From contig RSEE01000051.1 of the NCBI GenBank assembly GCA_003971905.1, forward strand, positions 310,001 to 374,000: DNA of 64,000 bases, given 5' to 3'. Below, piece after piece: positions 44,601 to 56,292 of this stretch. The stretch's first letter is position 1. The number at the start of each line of letters is the position of its first letter. The position numbers and the translations under genes were made by a program. The stretch is from Moniliella sp. 'wahieum' (Eukaryota > Basidiomycota > Moniliellomycetes > Moniliellales > Moniliellaceae). The notes below the pieces were generated by a model that was given only the letters and a program-made list of their open reading frames with translations, did no database searches and was not told the origin of the DNA.

Positions 44601-46116
44601 TGTAGGATCCGCCAATAATAGCGTTCAAGCCCGATAAACCGTGAGTGTTGGACTCTTGGCCTGCAAGGGAAAGTACCCCTAAACCGTGGCTTGGGCTCCA
44701 GCTTGGGGCCCGCCTGTCACAGACACTGCCCTATAGTTGTAGTTAGAGGTTTGATCTAGACTTTTGGCCTGCGTCGCGCTCCCACATGATGCCTCCACCT
44801 TGATCCAATTGTAAACCGCACATGTACTAGCCATCATTGCTGGCGCACTCCTCTGTTCTTGCTTGCCACCCGCACCTCTTCGCGCACTTCGTTACCTCGT
44901 TCGCGCTTATTTGCTTCTGGTAGCCCAGACCGCGCCGTCTGTCTGCCGTAGTACGCGGCTGCAGTGCGCAGGTCGGGAGTGGGCACAAACGGAGGCACGG
45001 TGTGCGGCAAACACGTGATACTGTCACAGCCATGATGGTGTGTGGCACGTGGCATGGCACTGCCTGCTGAGTCTGCCGATCGATGATCACACACCGGTGA
45101 CGCGTGACGGTGACGCTCTCCATTGCAGCACCCCATCGGGTCTGGCGCAGGTGGGCCAGTTGAGGTTGGGCTCGGGATTGGAGCGGGTGGAAATTGGAAA
45201 GCAGATGGTCAGATCGTCAGGCCAGAGATCAGAGATCATCCATCGATCAGATCACATCGATCTCATCAGGATCTGAGAGGGTCCGATGCGTGCATGTTGC
45301 CCTTGGTTTGCAGCGTCGGGCCCATATGCCTTCGGCCTACCTCAGCGTTCAGGCTGAGGTCAGCGCTGAGGCTCAGCGCGCTGAGGCCGACGTGGAGGCT
45401 AGCTGAGGCACTGAGGGGATGGTCGATGGTCGAGGGGGGGCGATGCTGAGCAGCTGAGGGCGCTGAGGCGCTGTGGCGGATGGCACGTATGTGAAAAATG
45501 GCCAGGGCTCGTCTAGTCGCCTAAGGGGTTAGTAACCGGCCTAGCCGACCCAAGGCCAAAGGCCTAACCCCAAGCACGGACTGCCGAGTAGGGGCAGTTA
45601 CTAGTTACTGGTCACTAGGTCACTACTAGGTCACTAGGCCACTAGCACTAGTCAGCTAGTCACCGTCACCAGCAACGAGCAGCTAGCACCTGCCAGCAAG
45701 TAGAAATCGATATTCGACAAACCAATCATCGATCAACTAATGATGCTTCCGATGGTTGAAGGATGCTTCCCTAGTCACGTGAAGCTTGAAGCTTGAAGCC
45801 GGGCACGGGGCCAGCGAAAGGCGCTGAATGTTTCCGCGCGGCGAGCGTGCTGGGGATGACGGTGGAGGTGTTTGAGCTAGCCGGCTGGCGGTTGGATGTG
45901 GCAGGCAGGGTGCTGGGGTTACCGGTTAGCATTCGTCCGCCCGTCCACAACACCTCTCTCGCACAGACCCAGCGATCTCAAAGCTAGGTTCCCTCTGTCC
46001 TTCCATCCTCTTCGCCATCGCCATCGCCATCGCCATCGCCATCGCCATCGCCATTGCCATCCCATCCCACCACACCGCCAGCCCATCCCCATCCCCATCC
46101 CCCTCCCCTCACCACC
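38684..46116. other. 7.4-kb region without a supported gene, rich in short-word repeats
   Basis: I find no gene here. The repeated islands are: 40,130-40,190 (CAGATCTC), 40,260-40,300 (GTAC words), 40,378-40,420 (CAGCGCCT), 45,215-45,280 (CAGATC/ATCGAT), 45,345-45,470 (GAGGCTCAGCGC), 45,597-45,665 (TCACTAGG/ACTAGT) and 45,780-45,800 (GAAGCTT x2). At 41,645-41,675 there is a CAAAG microsatellite. The 42.5-44.6 kb part is less GC-rich; frames such as 42,679-43,053 and 44,057-44,605 (hydrophobic start) have no domain and may be degraded repeats. At 43,210-43,310 a short hydrophobic frame (FQFVVAGLIAILCWYELV) stands alone. Confidence 0.5.
45597..45665. repeat. ACTAGT/TCACTAGG word array
   Basis: About 70 bp made almost only of variants of TCACTAGG and GTTACTAGTTAC, centred on the palindromes ACTAGT and CTAG. 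Closely similar arrays occur at 58,496-58,585 and 60,598-60,625. Confidence 0.85.
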
Positions 46117-49100
46117 ATGCCGCTCCCACCCGGCACGCAGCCCCCGCATGCACCCTCGCAGGCTTCCAAGCGCGCCTCCCCCTCCCTCCTCGGCCCCGGC
46201 GTGTACGCCGACGAGCCGCCGCTCTTCCCCCCCGCGCCGCCCATTGGCGCCCAAGCCCCGCCCACCACGACGCCTCCTGGCCTGCTTCGCTCGCCCCGCC
46301 CCCTTCCTCCAAGGGCCCGCTCGGCACCAAGGACCGCCCCTCGCGTCCCGCGCCACAGAACTCGCTCGTGCCCCCCGTCTTCTCTTCTATGTCCGAACCC
46401 GTCGTGCCCCCGCCCCCACCCTCGCCCTCGCTCAGTGAATGCGCCGACCTTCCGCCACCCACGCCGTCTGGCACTTCGCACCCCCATCACCACCATTCCT
46501 ATTCCCATTCCCATTCCCATTCTCACCCCCATTCTCCTTCTCCTTCTCACACCCATCCCCAGCACGGTCGCGGCCATACCCACCCCCCAACCACAACCAC
46601 AATCACAACCACAACCACAGCCATCCCCCTCACCACTCGCACCCCCACTCGCACTCGCACTCCCATGGGGCCAACGCCACTGCCACTCGGGCGCTCCACT
46701 CTGCTGCTCGCCGCTTGAGCATCGACAGTCGCGGTCGGCGCAGCAGCATGGACAGTGTAGCGACCGCGACGGATGCGCACACCCATACCAGTTTGGATGA
46801 GCGGCCGCAATTTGAGACGATCAGTCAGATCCGTGCCTCGCTCGCTGATCTCGAAAGGGCGTACAGTTCGCAACCGTCGCCACGCCGTTATCTGGTCGCA
46901 TCATCCATGTGAGCCATTACATTCCCTTTGTCGTGCGTGCGCTGGCGGAGGTGGATTTTGAGCGGCGGGAGAAAGAGCGGGAAGAGGCGCGGCAGACTGT
47001 GGCTGCCATGGCTGCGGCTGCACGCGCGCGTCGTGCAGCGCGCGAGGCCGAGACGCAACGGGAAACTCTGTTGGCCGATATGCATGTCAAGCTAGCGGAA
47101 CCGGGGATGAGCTTGGCAGCGCGGAGAGAGAGCATGCACGAGGCTGCGTCGCGCATGGCCCTTCATGGGATTGAAGGACAAGACATGTATGCGCTGTTGG
47201 AGGAGAACCAGGCGCGGTCCAAGGCGCGTGCCGGGCGGCGCGCATGGATGAAATCCGATCCGATCGACGATGAGGATGATGAGCTGGAAGGCGATGTGGA
47301 TGATTTGAAAGATCGGTTTACCCCGATCGGCTCTCGTCGTTCGTCGAACAACCAGTACCCTACCTCGCGCCATTCTTCCTTTGGCGCTGGAGACGCTACT
47401 ACCCTGGCGCCCTTGACGGCGGTACGGGCCGAGGCAGCGGGGGCGCGCGGGAGCCGGAGCGGGAGCGGGAACGGGAGCCAGGGCGAAAGACACGTCTTCG
47501 CCTGCGGGCGTGGCTTCCACGCTACCCTCTTCTGCTCCCGCTGTTGAATCCGCCGTGTCCTCGGACCCGGCTGCGACCCAGGCATTGGATCAGTGGGTGT
47601 TGACCCCTCGTCGGGGCCATACCGCATTGAACAGTGGAGTGCGGAGCTTGTGCAAGACGCATCACCAGACGTTCATTGGGTGGCCTGGGGACATTGTATT
47701 TGCCGCGCAGGCGCGCGGGGATATGCGTACCGAGCCTGACCAGCTTACTGCTGAGGAGAAGGCACAGATTGAAAAGGCATTGGGGGATTTGGAGGATCCG
47801 AATCAATGGGCATCACGGTTAGCTTCTGTGCCTGGTGCTCCGAAGGACCCTTCGGGTGCCGACCCTGTATCGCGTGTGCCCACGCCGCAGATGAATGGGG
47901 CGGATCCGATTGTGGCTTCGCGGCCTAAGGGTCCGCTGGTACCTGAGGCACTAACGCAAGCGAGACTTCACAAGGTCTTTCGTACCGCCGCTTCTGCTGC
48001 CAAGGAGGAGCGGAGAGAAGAGTACGAAGAAGAGGAGCATTTGGATGGTCACGAGGACCATGGGATCAAGTATGTGCCAGTCTGGATGGATTCCAAGGTA
48101 GCGCATGGGTTTTACGAAGGGTACTGCAAGACAGTGTTGTGGCCGCTACTGCATTACCTGTTATGGGAGGATGTGAACCCAACGAATGGGTCGACATGGG
48201 ACGACTCGACGTGGGATGCGTACTATGCTGCGAACCAGGCGTTTGCACAACGGATTGCGCAAGAGTACCAAGCTGGGGACATGGTGATTGTGCATGACTA
48301 CCATTTATTGTTGGTGCCCAAACTGTTGCGTGAGCTTGTGCCGGACGCGCACATTACACTCTTTATGCACGCGCCCTTCCCTTCGAGCGAAGTGTTCCGG
48401 TGCCTGCCGAAGCGGACCGAGATCCTAGAGGGCATGTTGGGTGCCGACCTAGCTTGTTTCCAGACCTTCTCTTACTCGCGCCACTTCCTCTCTTCGTGCA
48501 TTCGAGTGTGCGGGTTCGATGCGTCGTACAATGCAGTCGAATCGTTGAACGGGCAGGTAACTTCGATCAGCTACAACCCGATCGGGATAGATGCGGCCAA
48601 GATCTCCAAGGACGCCAAGTCGCCCGGGGTTCGACCGAAGATTGAGGCGTTTAAGCGCATGTACAAGGACATGAAGATCATTGTTGGAAGGGACAAGTTG
48701 GATGTGGTGCGTGGGGTACTGCAAAAGCTGCAGGCATTCAAGAAACTATTGGACGAGTACCCGGAATGGAGGGGCAAAGTAGTTTTGATCCAAGTCACTG
48801 CACCGGCCGTGCACGATTCGCCTGCGCTCGAACGCGAGGTGAGCGAGTTGGTGTCGCAGATCAACTCGGAGTTTGGCACCTTGTCCTTTGCGCCTGTGCA
48901 CCACTACCACCAGATCATCGATCGCGACGAGTACTTTGCGCTGCTCGGCGTGGCCGACTTGGCGCTGGTCACGTCGGTGCGCGATGGGATGAACACGACG
49001 TCGATGGAGTACGTGATTTGCCAAGAAGAGTATGGCAAAAAATCGCCGTTGGTCTTGTCTGAGTTTACTGGTACAGCGAGCCGGATGCGGACGGCGTTGC

Positions 49101-50521
49101 AGGTGAACCCGTGGAACATTTGGGGAGTCGCCAAGGCCATCCATGAAGCTCTCACTCTCGCTCCGGACGACAAGGCCCAGCGCCACCGGCACGCCTACGA
49201 CCAAGTCACGTTGCACACGTCCCACACGTGGGCTGCGACGAGTTAGTGCGTCAATTGGTGTACCGGTTGCACGTGGAGCAAACGTCGCACCTTACGCCTG
49301 AACTGGATGTGAGTGCGATCCAAGCCGATTGGCTTGCTGCTGTGGCGGGACGGCAGCCCGGGCCGGGCGAACGGTTGATCTTGCTCGATTATGATGGGAC
49401 CTTGACGCCGATTGTGCGTGTGCCCGAGATGGCCTTGCCGTCAGAACGGTTGATTTCGACGTTGGCGCGACTGAGTGCGGATGAACGGAACGTGATCTTT
49501 ATCATTTCGGGGCGGGACCAAAAGTTCCTCAGCCAGCATCTCGGGCATCTTGACCGGATTGGCTTTTCGGCCGAACACGGCTCGTTTGTCAAGGAACCAG
49601 GAGAGGAGGAGCCATGGATCAACATCGCAGAAGACTTTGACTTGTCGTGGAAAGCCGACATTCGCGCGATCTTTGAGTACTATACTGAGGTACGTCCCCC
49701 CCCCCCCCCCCCTAAACGGTACACATCATGTTCCTAGACAGACAATTCTGACACATGTGTAGCGCACGACGGGCTCGTCGATCGAAGAAAAGGAAAGCTC
49801 GATTACGTGGCACTACCGTAACGCCGATCCCGACTTTGGTTCGTTCCAAGCGAAAGAGTGTCAAGCGCACCTGGAGAACATGTTGGACTACAACCGTCTT
49901 CCGATCGAAGTGATGGTGGGCAAGAAGAACCTCGAAGTGCGTCCGTTGGCAGTGAACAAGGGCGAGATTGTCAAGCGCATCTTGGCCGCACATCCGTCGG
50001 CTCAATTTGTCTTTTGTGCCGGCGACGACAAGACGGACGAAGATATGTTCCGAGCACTCACCGCCGTCAACCGAACGGGGGAAATGACCCTGCACGAGAA
50101 CCGAGCGGGATCGCCTCCCGTCCATTCTAACTCTCATTCCCACTCCCACTCCCATTCTCAATCTCAATCTCAACTTCAGGGAGAGAACGAAGGTGTGGGT
50201 CTGAGCGCCGCGTCACACGATCCGCCCGTGACACCGAGCCAGCACACTTCGCCCGACCCTGCTGCCGAAGAAGAGTTCCACGAGTCGGACGACGACTTGG
50301 CGCCGCACCCGTGGGAAGCGGCGATGGGCATGGGCATGGGCGCGCCGCATGGGACGACTTCTCATCCTACCGGCAGTCCGTTACTTCGTGCCGAGTCCGG
50401 TCCGTTCCGCCTGTACACAGTCACCGTTGGTCCGGCCACTAAGAAGACGATTGCCCATTGGCATGTGGGCCAGCCGAGCCAGGTGATCGATGTGTTGGCT
50501 ACCTTTGCCGCTGAGGCGTGA
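46117..50521 (+). CDS. TPS2: Trehalose-6-phosphate phosphatase with GT20 domain (TPS2 type), long His-rich N-terminus
   Basis: Dephosphorylates trehalose-6-phosphate to trehalose within the cytosolic synthase complex. After a low-complexity N-terminus of about 260 residues comes a Tps1-like GT20 domain: GRIIHVSHYIPF near 46.9 kb, a long helical insert, KYVPVWMD, VIVHDYHLLLVPKLLRE, LFMHAPFPSSEVFRCLP and TSVRDGMNTTSMEYV. The phosphatase follows with the catalytic LILLDYDGTLTP, IFIISGRDQKF, GFSAEHGSFV and AGDDKTDEDMF, so it should be active, unlike TPS3/TSL1 regulatory subunits. One intron, 49690-49762 (73 nt), has GTACGT/TAG ends and a 17-C run. The total of about 1,440 residues is larger than yeast Tps2 (about 900). 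Extra length comes from a His/Ser tract (46.47-46.7 kb), the insert after the first GT20 strand, and a second His/Ser run inside the phosphatase end (50.13-50.17 kb). Frames break near 46.35, 46.9, 47.5 and 49.2 kb. The start at 46117 follows an ACCACC context. Confidence 0.88.
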
Positions 50522-51472
50522 ATCTTGAATCTTGAATCTCGCTCGTAACCGCACCCCTTTCCCCTTTGCCCTTTCCCCCGCGCTCGCCATCACATCACCC
50601 CGACGCTACCTCTGCGCTGGGCCTCGCGCGCCCAGTGCACCCCTTTCCCACCCATCACCACTCACTTTGACTAGGACTTGCGACCTACTCTAATTCCAAG
50701 AACGGATCGAGAGACCGAGCGTCAGCCGGCGAAGCACCCTGGCAAGAACCAAGAGGGGGAGGAGGGGGGGGGGCGCGGTACTTGTTTCTAAGCTCTCTCG
50801 GCCCTCTCGGCTCTCTTGATTCTCTTTGCTCTCTTTGCTCTCTCGGCTCTCTTGGCTATGCTGGCTTTCTGGGTTTTTGTATCAGTCACGGACGCGGGCG
50901 CGGGACATAATAGTTCTTTTGTTGCTTGCTTTCTTGCTTTTTTTCTTTTCTTTTCTTTTGTTCTCTTTTCTTTTCTTTTCTTTCCTCTCATCGTCCTATT
51001 GCCAATCGAAACCAAATCGTGGATGCCCTCTTGAACAGATGGGAGAGAGCGATCGGAGACCAGGTAGGATGTACATGTACACGCAGCTAGACAGGTCCCG
51101 GTTGGGTGTCGGGTGGGGTCCTGGGAGTCCGAAGCGGGATGGATAAGCATATGGGATAGATGCACAAGGACAAGGATTAGCGCTTCGGCAGGGAGCAACG
51201 AGGAGGGCAAGCCAAGAGCACAGGTTCATCGTTCGCAGAGAACACAAAGAGGGGAGCGATAGGAAAAGAAAACATAAGGAAAGGCGTAGGCACATGGCGC
51301 ATGGGGGAGGGAGGGAGGGAGGAAGAGGAGGCAGTCCAGAAAGCAATGGAGTGGGAGGGTAAGAAGGAGGCAGGACCCAAAGGGCAGTGACTTCCAAGGA
51401 AGCAAGCCGGACGGATACAGGGAAGGGGGAACGAGGGCGGGAATCAGACTAGCTACTAGCGACTAGCGAGAA
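50522..51472. repeat. Intergenic region with pyrimidine microsatellites
   Basis: At 50,795-50,860 TCTCTCGGCTCTCTTTGC-like units repeat. At 50,938-50,990 a run of TTTTC repeats makes a long polypyrimidine tract. Further on, GGAGGGAGGGAGGGAGGA occurs near 51,305. No gene is seen. The two flanking genes converge here. Confidence 0.6.
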
Positions 51473-52640
51473 CTAGTAATTAGAGAGCCTAGGGGCCAAA
51501 CCTACCCCTACTCCGCCCGCGCCCCCGGTCCGGCTCCTGTCACCATCAGCACTGCGACCGGCAGCTAACAGACGGATGGCGTCCCGTCTGGTCCGGGTAT
51601 TTCGGCGAGCAGCAAAATTGGTGGTGGTGAGCTCGGTGGTGTCGGTGGGTGGACCACGGGGTTGACGACGAGGTAAGAAAAGAAAAGCACTTTCCCGCTC
51701 CGATTTCGGTCGGCGCGTCAGTTTGTCTCCGACGGCCAACCCGGGCGCGGGTGTCACCCCAGATCCCATTAAAGCGCCCATCCCGGTAGGTAGGGCAGAG
51801 CCAGGGGCCGGCGCAGGTGCAGCCGCAGCCGCAACCGCGGACGCAGACGAAAGAGCAGGAGTAGCAACAGGACTGGCGGTACGAGAGTGGGTGTCGGCGT
51901 CGTTGGGAGCGGGTAGGCGCCAAGACGCGGAGAGGTGGGCGGAAGATACGGTGCGCAGGGAAGATTGGGGCAAGGGCAAAGCGGAGGTAGGACGAGCAGT
52001 AGGTGGCTGCGAAGGTGGTCGGCCACTTACTGTCCTTCGTCCGGGCGGTTCTGGGGCCCATGAGTGGCGCTGAGCAGGAGGTGGGCCAAGTGATGCAGGT
52101 CCAGGGCCGGAGGCAGGCACAGGGGCAAGCACAGATGATTCCTCGTACCTCGCCCTCTCTCCCAACAGTGCTTGCTGCTGCTGTGCAGCCTGGACCTGCA
52201 GAGCCTGGAAGAAGAAGAAGCTGTTGCTGCTGGGTGGCAAGGAGCTGTTGTTGCTGCTGCTGCCGTTGGAGGGCGAGAAGGCGTAAGAGTTCAGCTTGCT
52301 GGAGCTGCTGCTGTGCTGCAAGGTGGGCGATAAGGTCCTGGTCAGGAGAGGGTGCAGCAGCGGCCGGTGGCGCAGTGGGCAGAGCAGTAGCAGAAGGGGG
52401 AGCTGGCTGGGCATGGCGAGCAGCGGCCTGGAGCTGGGCACTCTTGATGCGGTGGAGAGTGTGTTGGTGAGCGGTGGAGGGAGGATGGCGGGGGGTGAGG
52501 TGGAGCGAGGCGAGCTGTTCCTCGGGGGGAGGAGGGGTGGGGGGGGTGGGGGGAGAGTGGGAGGACACGCCGCCGGTGCGGAGGGTTGCGAGAAGGGCGG
52601 CGCGGTCGGAGACGGGTGTGGGCGCGGGGCGTTCAGCCAT
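51473..52640 (-). CDS. Gln/Ala/Pro-rich protein of unknown function
   Basis: Not recognised. The start at 52640 (MAERPAPTPVSDRAALLATL) begins the only stretch with ordinary composition. A conserved-looking block EEQLASLHLTPRHPPSTAHQ is followed by a coiled-coil-prone Gln tract (AHLAAQQQLQQAELLRLLAL, then six Gln, then QQQQ twice) and then LLGERARYEES. The rest is Pro/Ser/Ala-rich up to a basic end (NFAARRNTRTRRDAIRLL) and the stop at 51473. One frame break near 52,215, at a CTT repeat, separates the two halves. It could be a short misread or a tiny intron. About 385 residues. Gln-rich coiled coils with disordered tails are common in fungal transcription or RNA-binding factors, but no domain proves that. 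The upstream region holds a GATGG satellite. Confidence 0.6.
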
Positions 52641-52670
52641 GCTGGGCAAGGAAGGAGCGGGAGGGTGGGG

Positions 52671-52860
52671 GGATGGGATGGGATGGGATGGGATGGGATG
52701 GGATGGGATGGATGGGATGGGGGGATAGGATGGGACGGGAGGATGGAATGGAGGGATGGAGGGATGAGATGGAGGGATGAGGGGATGAGATGTACGGAGA
52801 GGAGGATGGGATGGACGGAGAGGAGGATGGGATGGGAGGATGCCAGGCGGGGAAGGAGAT
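52671..52860. repeat. GATGG pentanucleotide satellite at a promoter
   Basis: Between 52,671 and 52,725 at least eight tandem ATGGG units are perfect. The following 130 bp is a decayed mix of GATGGAGG, GGGATGGAG and GGGATGA units. The plus strand is G-rich with many GGG runs, so G-quadruplex formation is possible. It sits immediately upstream of the Gln-rich protein start at 52640, on the template side of that gene. Confidence 0.9.
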
Positions 52861-54006
52861 GGTGAACCCCCACAGCGAACCAAGCGCGAGTGCGAGCAAC
52901 TCTCGTGCGCCCCCGTCACGCATCCCCGTCACCGGTCGCCCCCTCCCACCTGCTTAGGTCAGCGCTCCGCTGCTGCATTTGGGCGGACAGGGCGGAATGG
53001 GGCACGACACGTCACGACTGCCGTTCCGCTGCCTCCCCAAACCAAATCACCCAGTCCTGCAAATTCCAACCCGAGACAATGAGTCGTCCTAAGCGAACGT
53101 AGCGAACGAGTGAACCAGAAGCTGCGTCCGATTGCAATTGCTTCGGTGCCCCAAGCAACAACAGGCAGCAAGCACCAACCAATCCAGGGCGTTGTTTGCA
53201 GGATGCGACGTCCAAGCTGGGCCATCCTCTCTGGGCTCGTTGGCGCCCCTGCGGCAGAAAGGTAGTACTGAAATGGCAGTGGCGTTGAACGGCAACAGAG
53301 TGACACTGAGGCGCTGAGGGCCACAAGAGCGTGACGCAGACAGACGGCTGTTGTGGGGCCACGGACCACAGTGCCGATGGAAGCAACGACGAGCAAACGC
53401 AAACCAGCTGGACCCAGCACGCCGCCCCCAGCGGCCCAAACGAGCGTCGTCCCAAGCAGCCACCCGCACAATGCGCACAATCCGACAAACCCAACCCCCA
53501 ACCGGCGTCTGGGGCGATGCGACACATGACGTCACGCAGTGCGGACACTGCGCGCCTGCCTGCGCCCCTCTTTGCTGGGTGTGGGGTCTGCGTCACGCGT
53601 GACGGGCGCCAGCCAACGCAGCTGGCGCCATGCCGCACTCGGCAGCACCGCAGCACACCGCCCAGCCGCCCAGCCCCAGCAGCGGCCAGTCGGTGGCGGA
53701 CAGCGGCGCCGTGCCTTCTCGCCCACGCAGCCTGCCAAGCTTTTTGACTCGCCTCCTGCCGCATCCCTCGCCCACTGGCCCTGTGCCTGGCTGCTGCCCC
53801 CCCCCACGCGGCGGTGCCTGACACTCTCCCTGGTCGGCCGACTCTGCCCCGCTTTTAGCTGCCGCCTAGGCCCGCACCTCGGCCACCACCACCACCACCT
53901 CGGCCACCACCACCGCCTCGACCACCTCCAGCCCCCTCCTCCCTACCCCCGCTTCCACGACGCTCTGCTCCCACCCCGCGTACGCCGCTCTCTGGCCTCC
54001 GTCCCC
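52861..54006. promoter_or_regulatory. Divergent intergenic region between Gln-rich gene and GSK3
   Basis: Long open frames exist on both strands, but their composition (Trp/Cys/Arg-rich) and lack of domains mark them as GC-driven artefacts. At 53,880-53,935 a CCACCACCACCACCTCGG repeat lies near the GSK3 start and probably in its 5' leader. Confidence 0.45.
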
Positions 54007-55455
54007 ATGTCCCACCATACCAGCCGCAGCCGTGTGTACCTATTCCCGCTCACCGCCCCGCCTCCTAACCTTTTGCCCTCAGCGACCGAGGATGCGACCC
54101 AGGTCATCAACGTCCTCGCCTCTCATGCCAAGTCTGGCCAGCCCACCGAGCTTGGGTACCACTCGTGCAAGATCATAGGCAATGGCTCGTTCGGCGTTGT
54201 CTTTCAAGCCAAGCTTGCCAATGGCTTGGAGCCCTCGCCAGACCAGGAAGCCAACCCGGACATTGCAATCAAGAAGGTTCTCCAAGACAAGCGCTTCAAG
54301 AATCGGGAGCTGCAGATTATGGCATTATTGACCACCCCAACGTGTGTGACTTGCGCGCCTTCTTTTACTCCAACGGCAGCAAGGTGCGTTCCTTTCCCCG
54401 CTTCTGTTTGTCTGGTAATGTGCCAGGGCGTACAGTCTTGGTCCCCGGCCCTGCCATCGTTTTCCCCCCCCCCTCTTCCCCCTAACCCACGTTGCATGCG
54501 AGCAGAAGGATGAAGTGTACCTGAATCTGGTGATGGAGTATGTGCCCGAAACGATCTACCGTTCGCTTCGCAACTATGTCAAGGCTAAGCAAAGTATGCC
54601 ACCGCTTCTGATCAAACTGTACATGTACCAACTCTTCCGCTCCTTACTGTACATCCACTCGATTGGCATTTGCCACCGCGACATCAAACCGCAAAATCTC
54701 CTTTTGAATAGCCACACTGGTGTGCTAAAGCTGGCCGACTTTGGTTCGGCCAAGATCTTGATTGCAGGCGAGCCCAATGTGTCCTACATTTGTTCTCGGT
54801 ACTATCGTGCTCCCGAGCTCATTTTTGGTGCCACCAACTACACCACCAGTATTGGTATGTTTCCCTTTCTGTGCTCTCCTTGCTCGTTCCCCGCCGATTG
54901 ACTGACCCACTCTGGCACGACAGACATTTGGTCGCAGGGTGTGTGATGGGGAGGAGTTGATGCAAGGACAGCCATTCTTCCCTGGGGAAAGCGGGATTGA
55001 CCAACTGGTTGAGATCATCAAGATTCTCGGTACGCCGAGCCGGGAACAGATCAAGCAGATGAACAAGAACTACATGGAACACAAGTTTCCCCAAATTCGG
55101 CCGCATCCGTTTAGCAAGGTCTTCCGCCCGCGCACTGCGCCCGACGCGATTGACCTACTGTCGAAAGTGTTGACGTACACCCCTCGGAACGCATTACTGC
55201 GGCTGAAGCATTGGCCCACCCGTACTTTGATGAACTGCGGCAGCCGCCGCCGGAAGGCCTGAGCGGGCACGTGCTGCCCAATGGACGGGCGTTTCCGTCA
55301 CTGTTTGACTTTACGCGGGAAGAGTTGTCGGTGCGACCTGATTTGATCACGAAGCTGGTTCCGGACCATGCGCGGGAAGCTCTGAGGCAAAGGAGATTGA
55401 TGTGGACCACTTTGAGCCGATCCCATTGGAGAGTTTGCGTGTGTCGCTGGACTAA
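54007..55455 (+). CDS. GSK3: Glycogen synthase kinase 3 (shaggy-type protein kinase)
   Basis: A CMGC Ser/Thr kinase. Exons are 54007-54031, 54083-54383, 54506-54854 and 54924-55455; introns are 51, 122 and 69 nt with standard ends. Splicing the first gives [20 protein letters not shown]. The kinase signs are the glycine loop [13 protein letters not shown], the ATP lysine in [22 protein letters not shown], the catalytic loop [17 protein letters not shown], and the activating-Tyr segment [12 protein letters not shown]. After the last intron come [46 protein letters not shown] and [12 protein letters not shown]. About 403 residues, normal for the family. The conserved reading requires one missing base near 54,330, two near 54,940-54,951 and one near 55,183. 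The stop at 55453-55455 follows ESLRVSLD. It is in tandem with eRF1 about 840 bp downstream. Confidence 0.93.
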
Positions 55456-56292
55456 GAGCGGCCGGGAGAGAGGGGGGAATCCGCGTTCCTCGTAATATGT
55501 CTCGATCCACTCGGGGGTACTGTTACCGGTTACCGGTTACCCCGCTTCCAGTCAAGCCAAGGCCCTTCGCAGCTTTCTCCCAGTGGCCGATCCTTGTTTT
55601 CTTCTTCCCCTCCCACCCTTGCGTCTTGCGCGTGCTATGCCCTACCGCACTACTCCACTTTATGCTCAGGGGCGTTCTTTGTCGATGCCAGCAGATGCTG
55701 GCAAAGAATGGTATTGATGGGCTTGTTTCCCTTCCCCCTCCCCTTGCCATCCCCATCCCCTTCCCCCTTCCCCCTCTAGCCCGCTAGGAGGAACTGTTTG
55801 AACCTATGTCGCACTCCGCACCTGACTGACCACAACCGGCGCTTGTGATCATCTGATCGGTCGACTAGGCAGAGTGCCTGGGAAGCTTTTAGTGTGTTGT
55901 GCTAGGTTGCTGTGCTTGGGATTTGAGGGCAGAGTGGGTTAGGGGGGCGATGGCATGGTGCATGTCGTCAGACAGCGGATGGAGCGTAGGGGATCGTCAT
56001 GGGTGATGGGCGATGTGATGTGGGGTGCCCCGGGCGGAATGGCGGCGGAAGGACATTTCTTGCCTGGGAGGTGGCGAAACAGAGGCGGGAGACTGGCGCT
56101 GTGCGGCGTTGGTTCTTCCCGGCGCGTTGCTGGGCGAGCAAACCAGGCCCAGCGTGTCCACAAGCAAGCCAGCCCACACGCCGCACCCACGCCAGCCAGC
56201 CCCAGCCGCTCGCCCGCGCCGGCTGCTCCTAGATCCTGCTCCTACTCCTGCCCCCACCACCTCCCCCTTGCCTGCCGCCGCCGCTCCCGACC
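55456..56292. promoter_or_regulatory. GSK3-eRF1 intergenic region
   Basis: 837 bp with no gene. It has a GTTACCGGTTACCGG word repeat at 55,522-55,542 and a C/T-rich tract near 55,730-55,780 (CCCCTTCCCC type) that may belong to the 3' end of the GSK3 transcript. The region just before 56,293 is CCAGCC/GCCCCCACC-rich leader-like sequence. Confidence 0.45.

Noticed and set aside
53012-53824. 270-codon minus-strand open frame upstream of GSK3
   Set aside because: Trp/Cys/Arg/Gly-rich composition, no domain, and it overlaps equally long frames on the other strand. Typical of GC-rich non-coding DNA.
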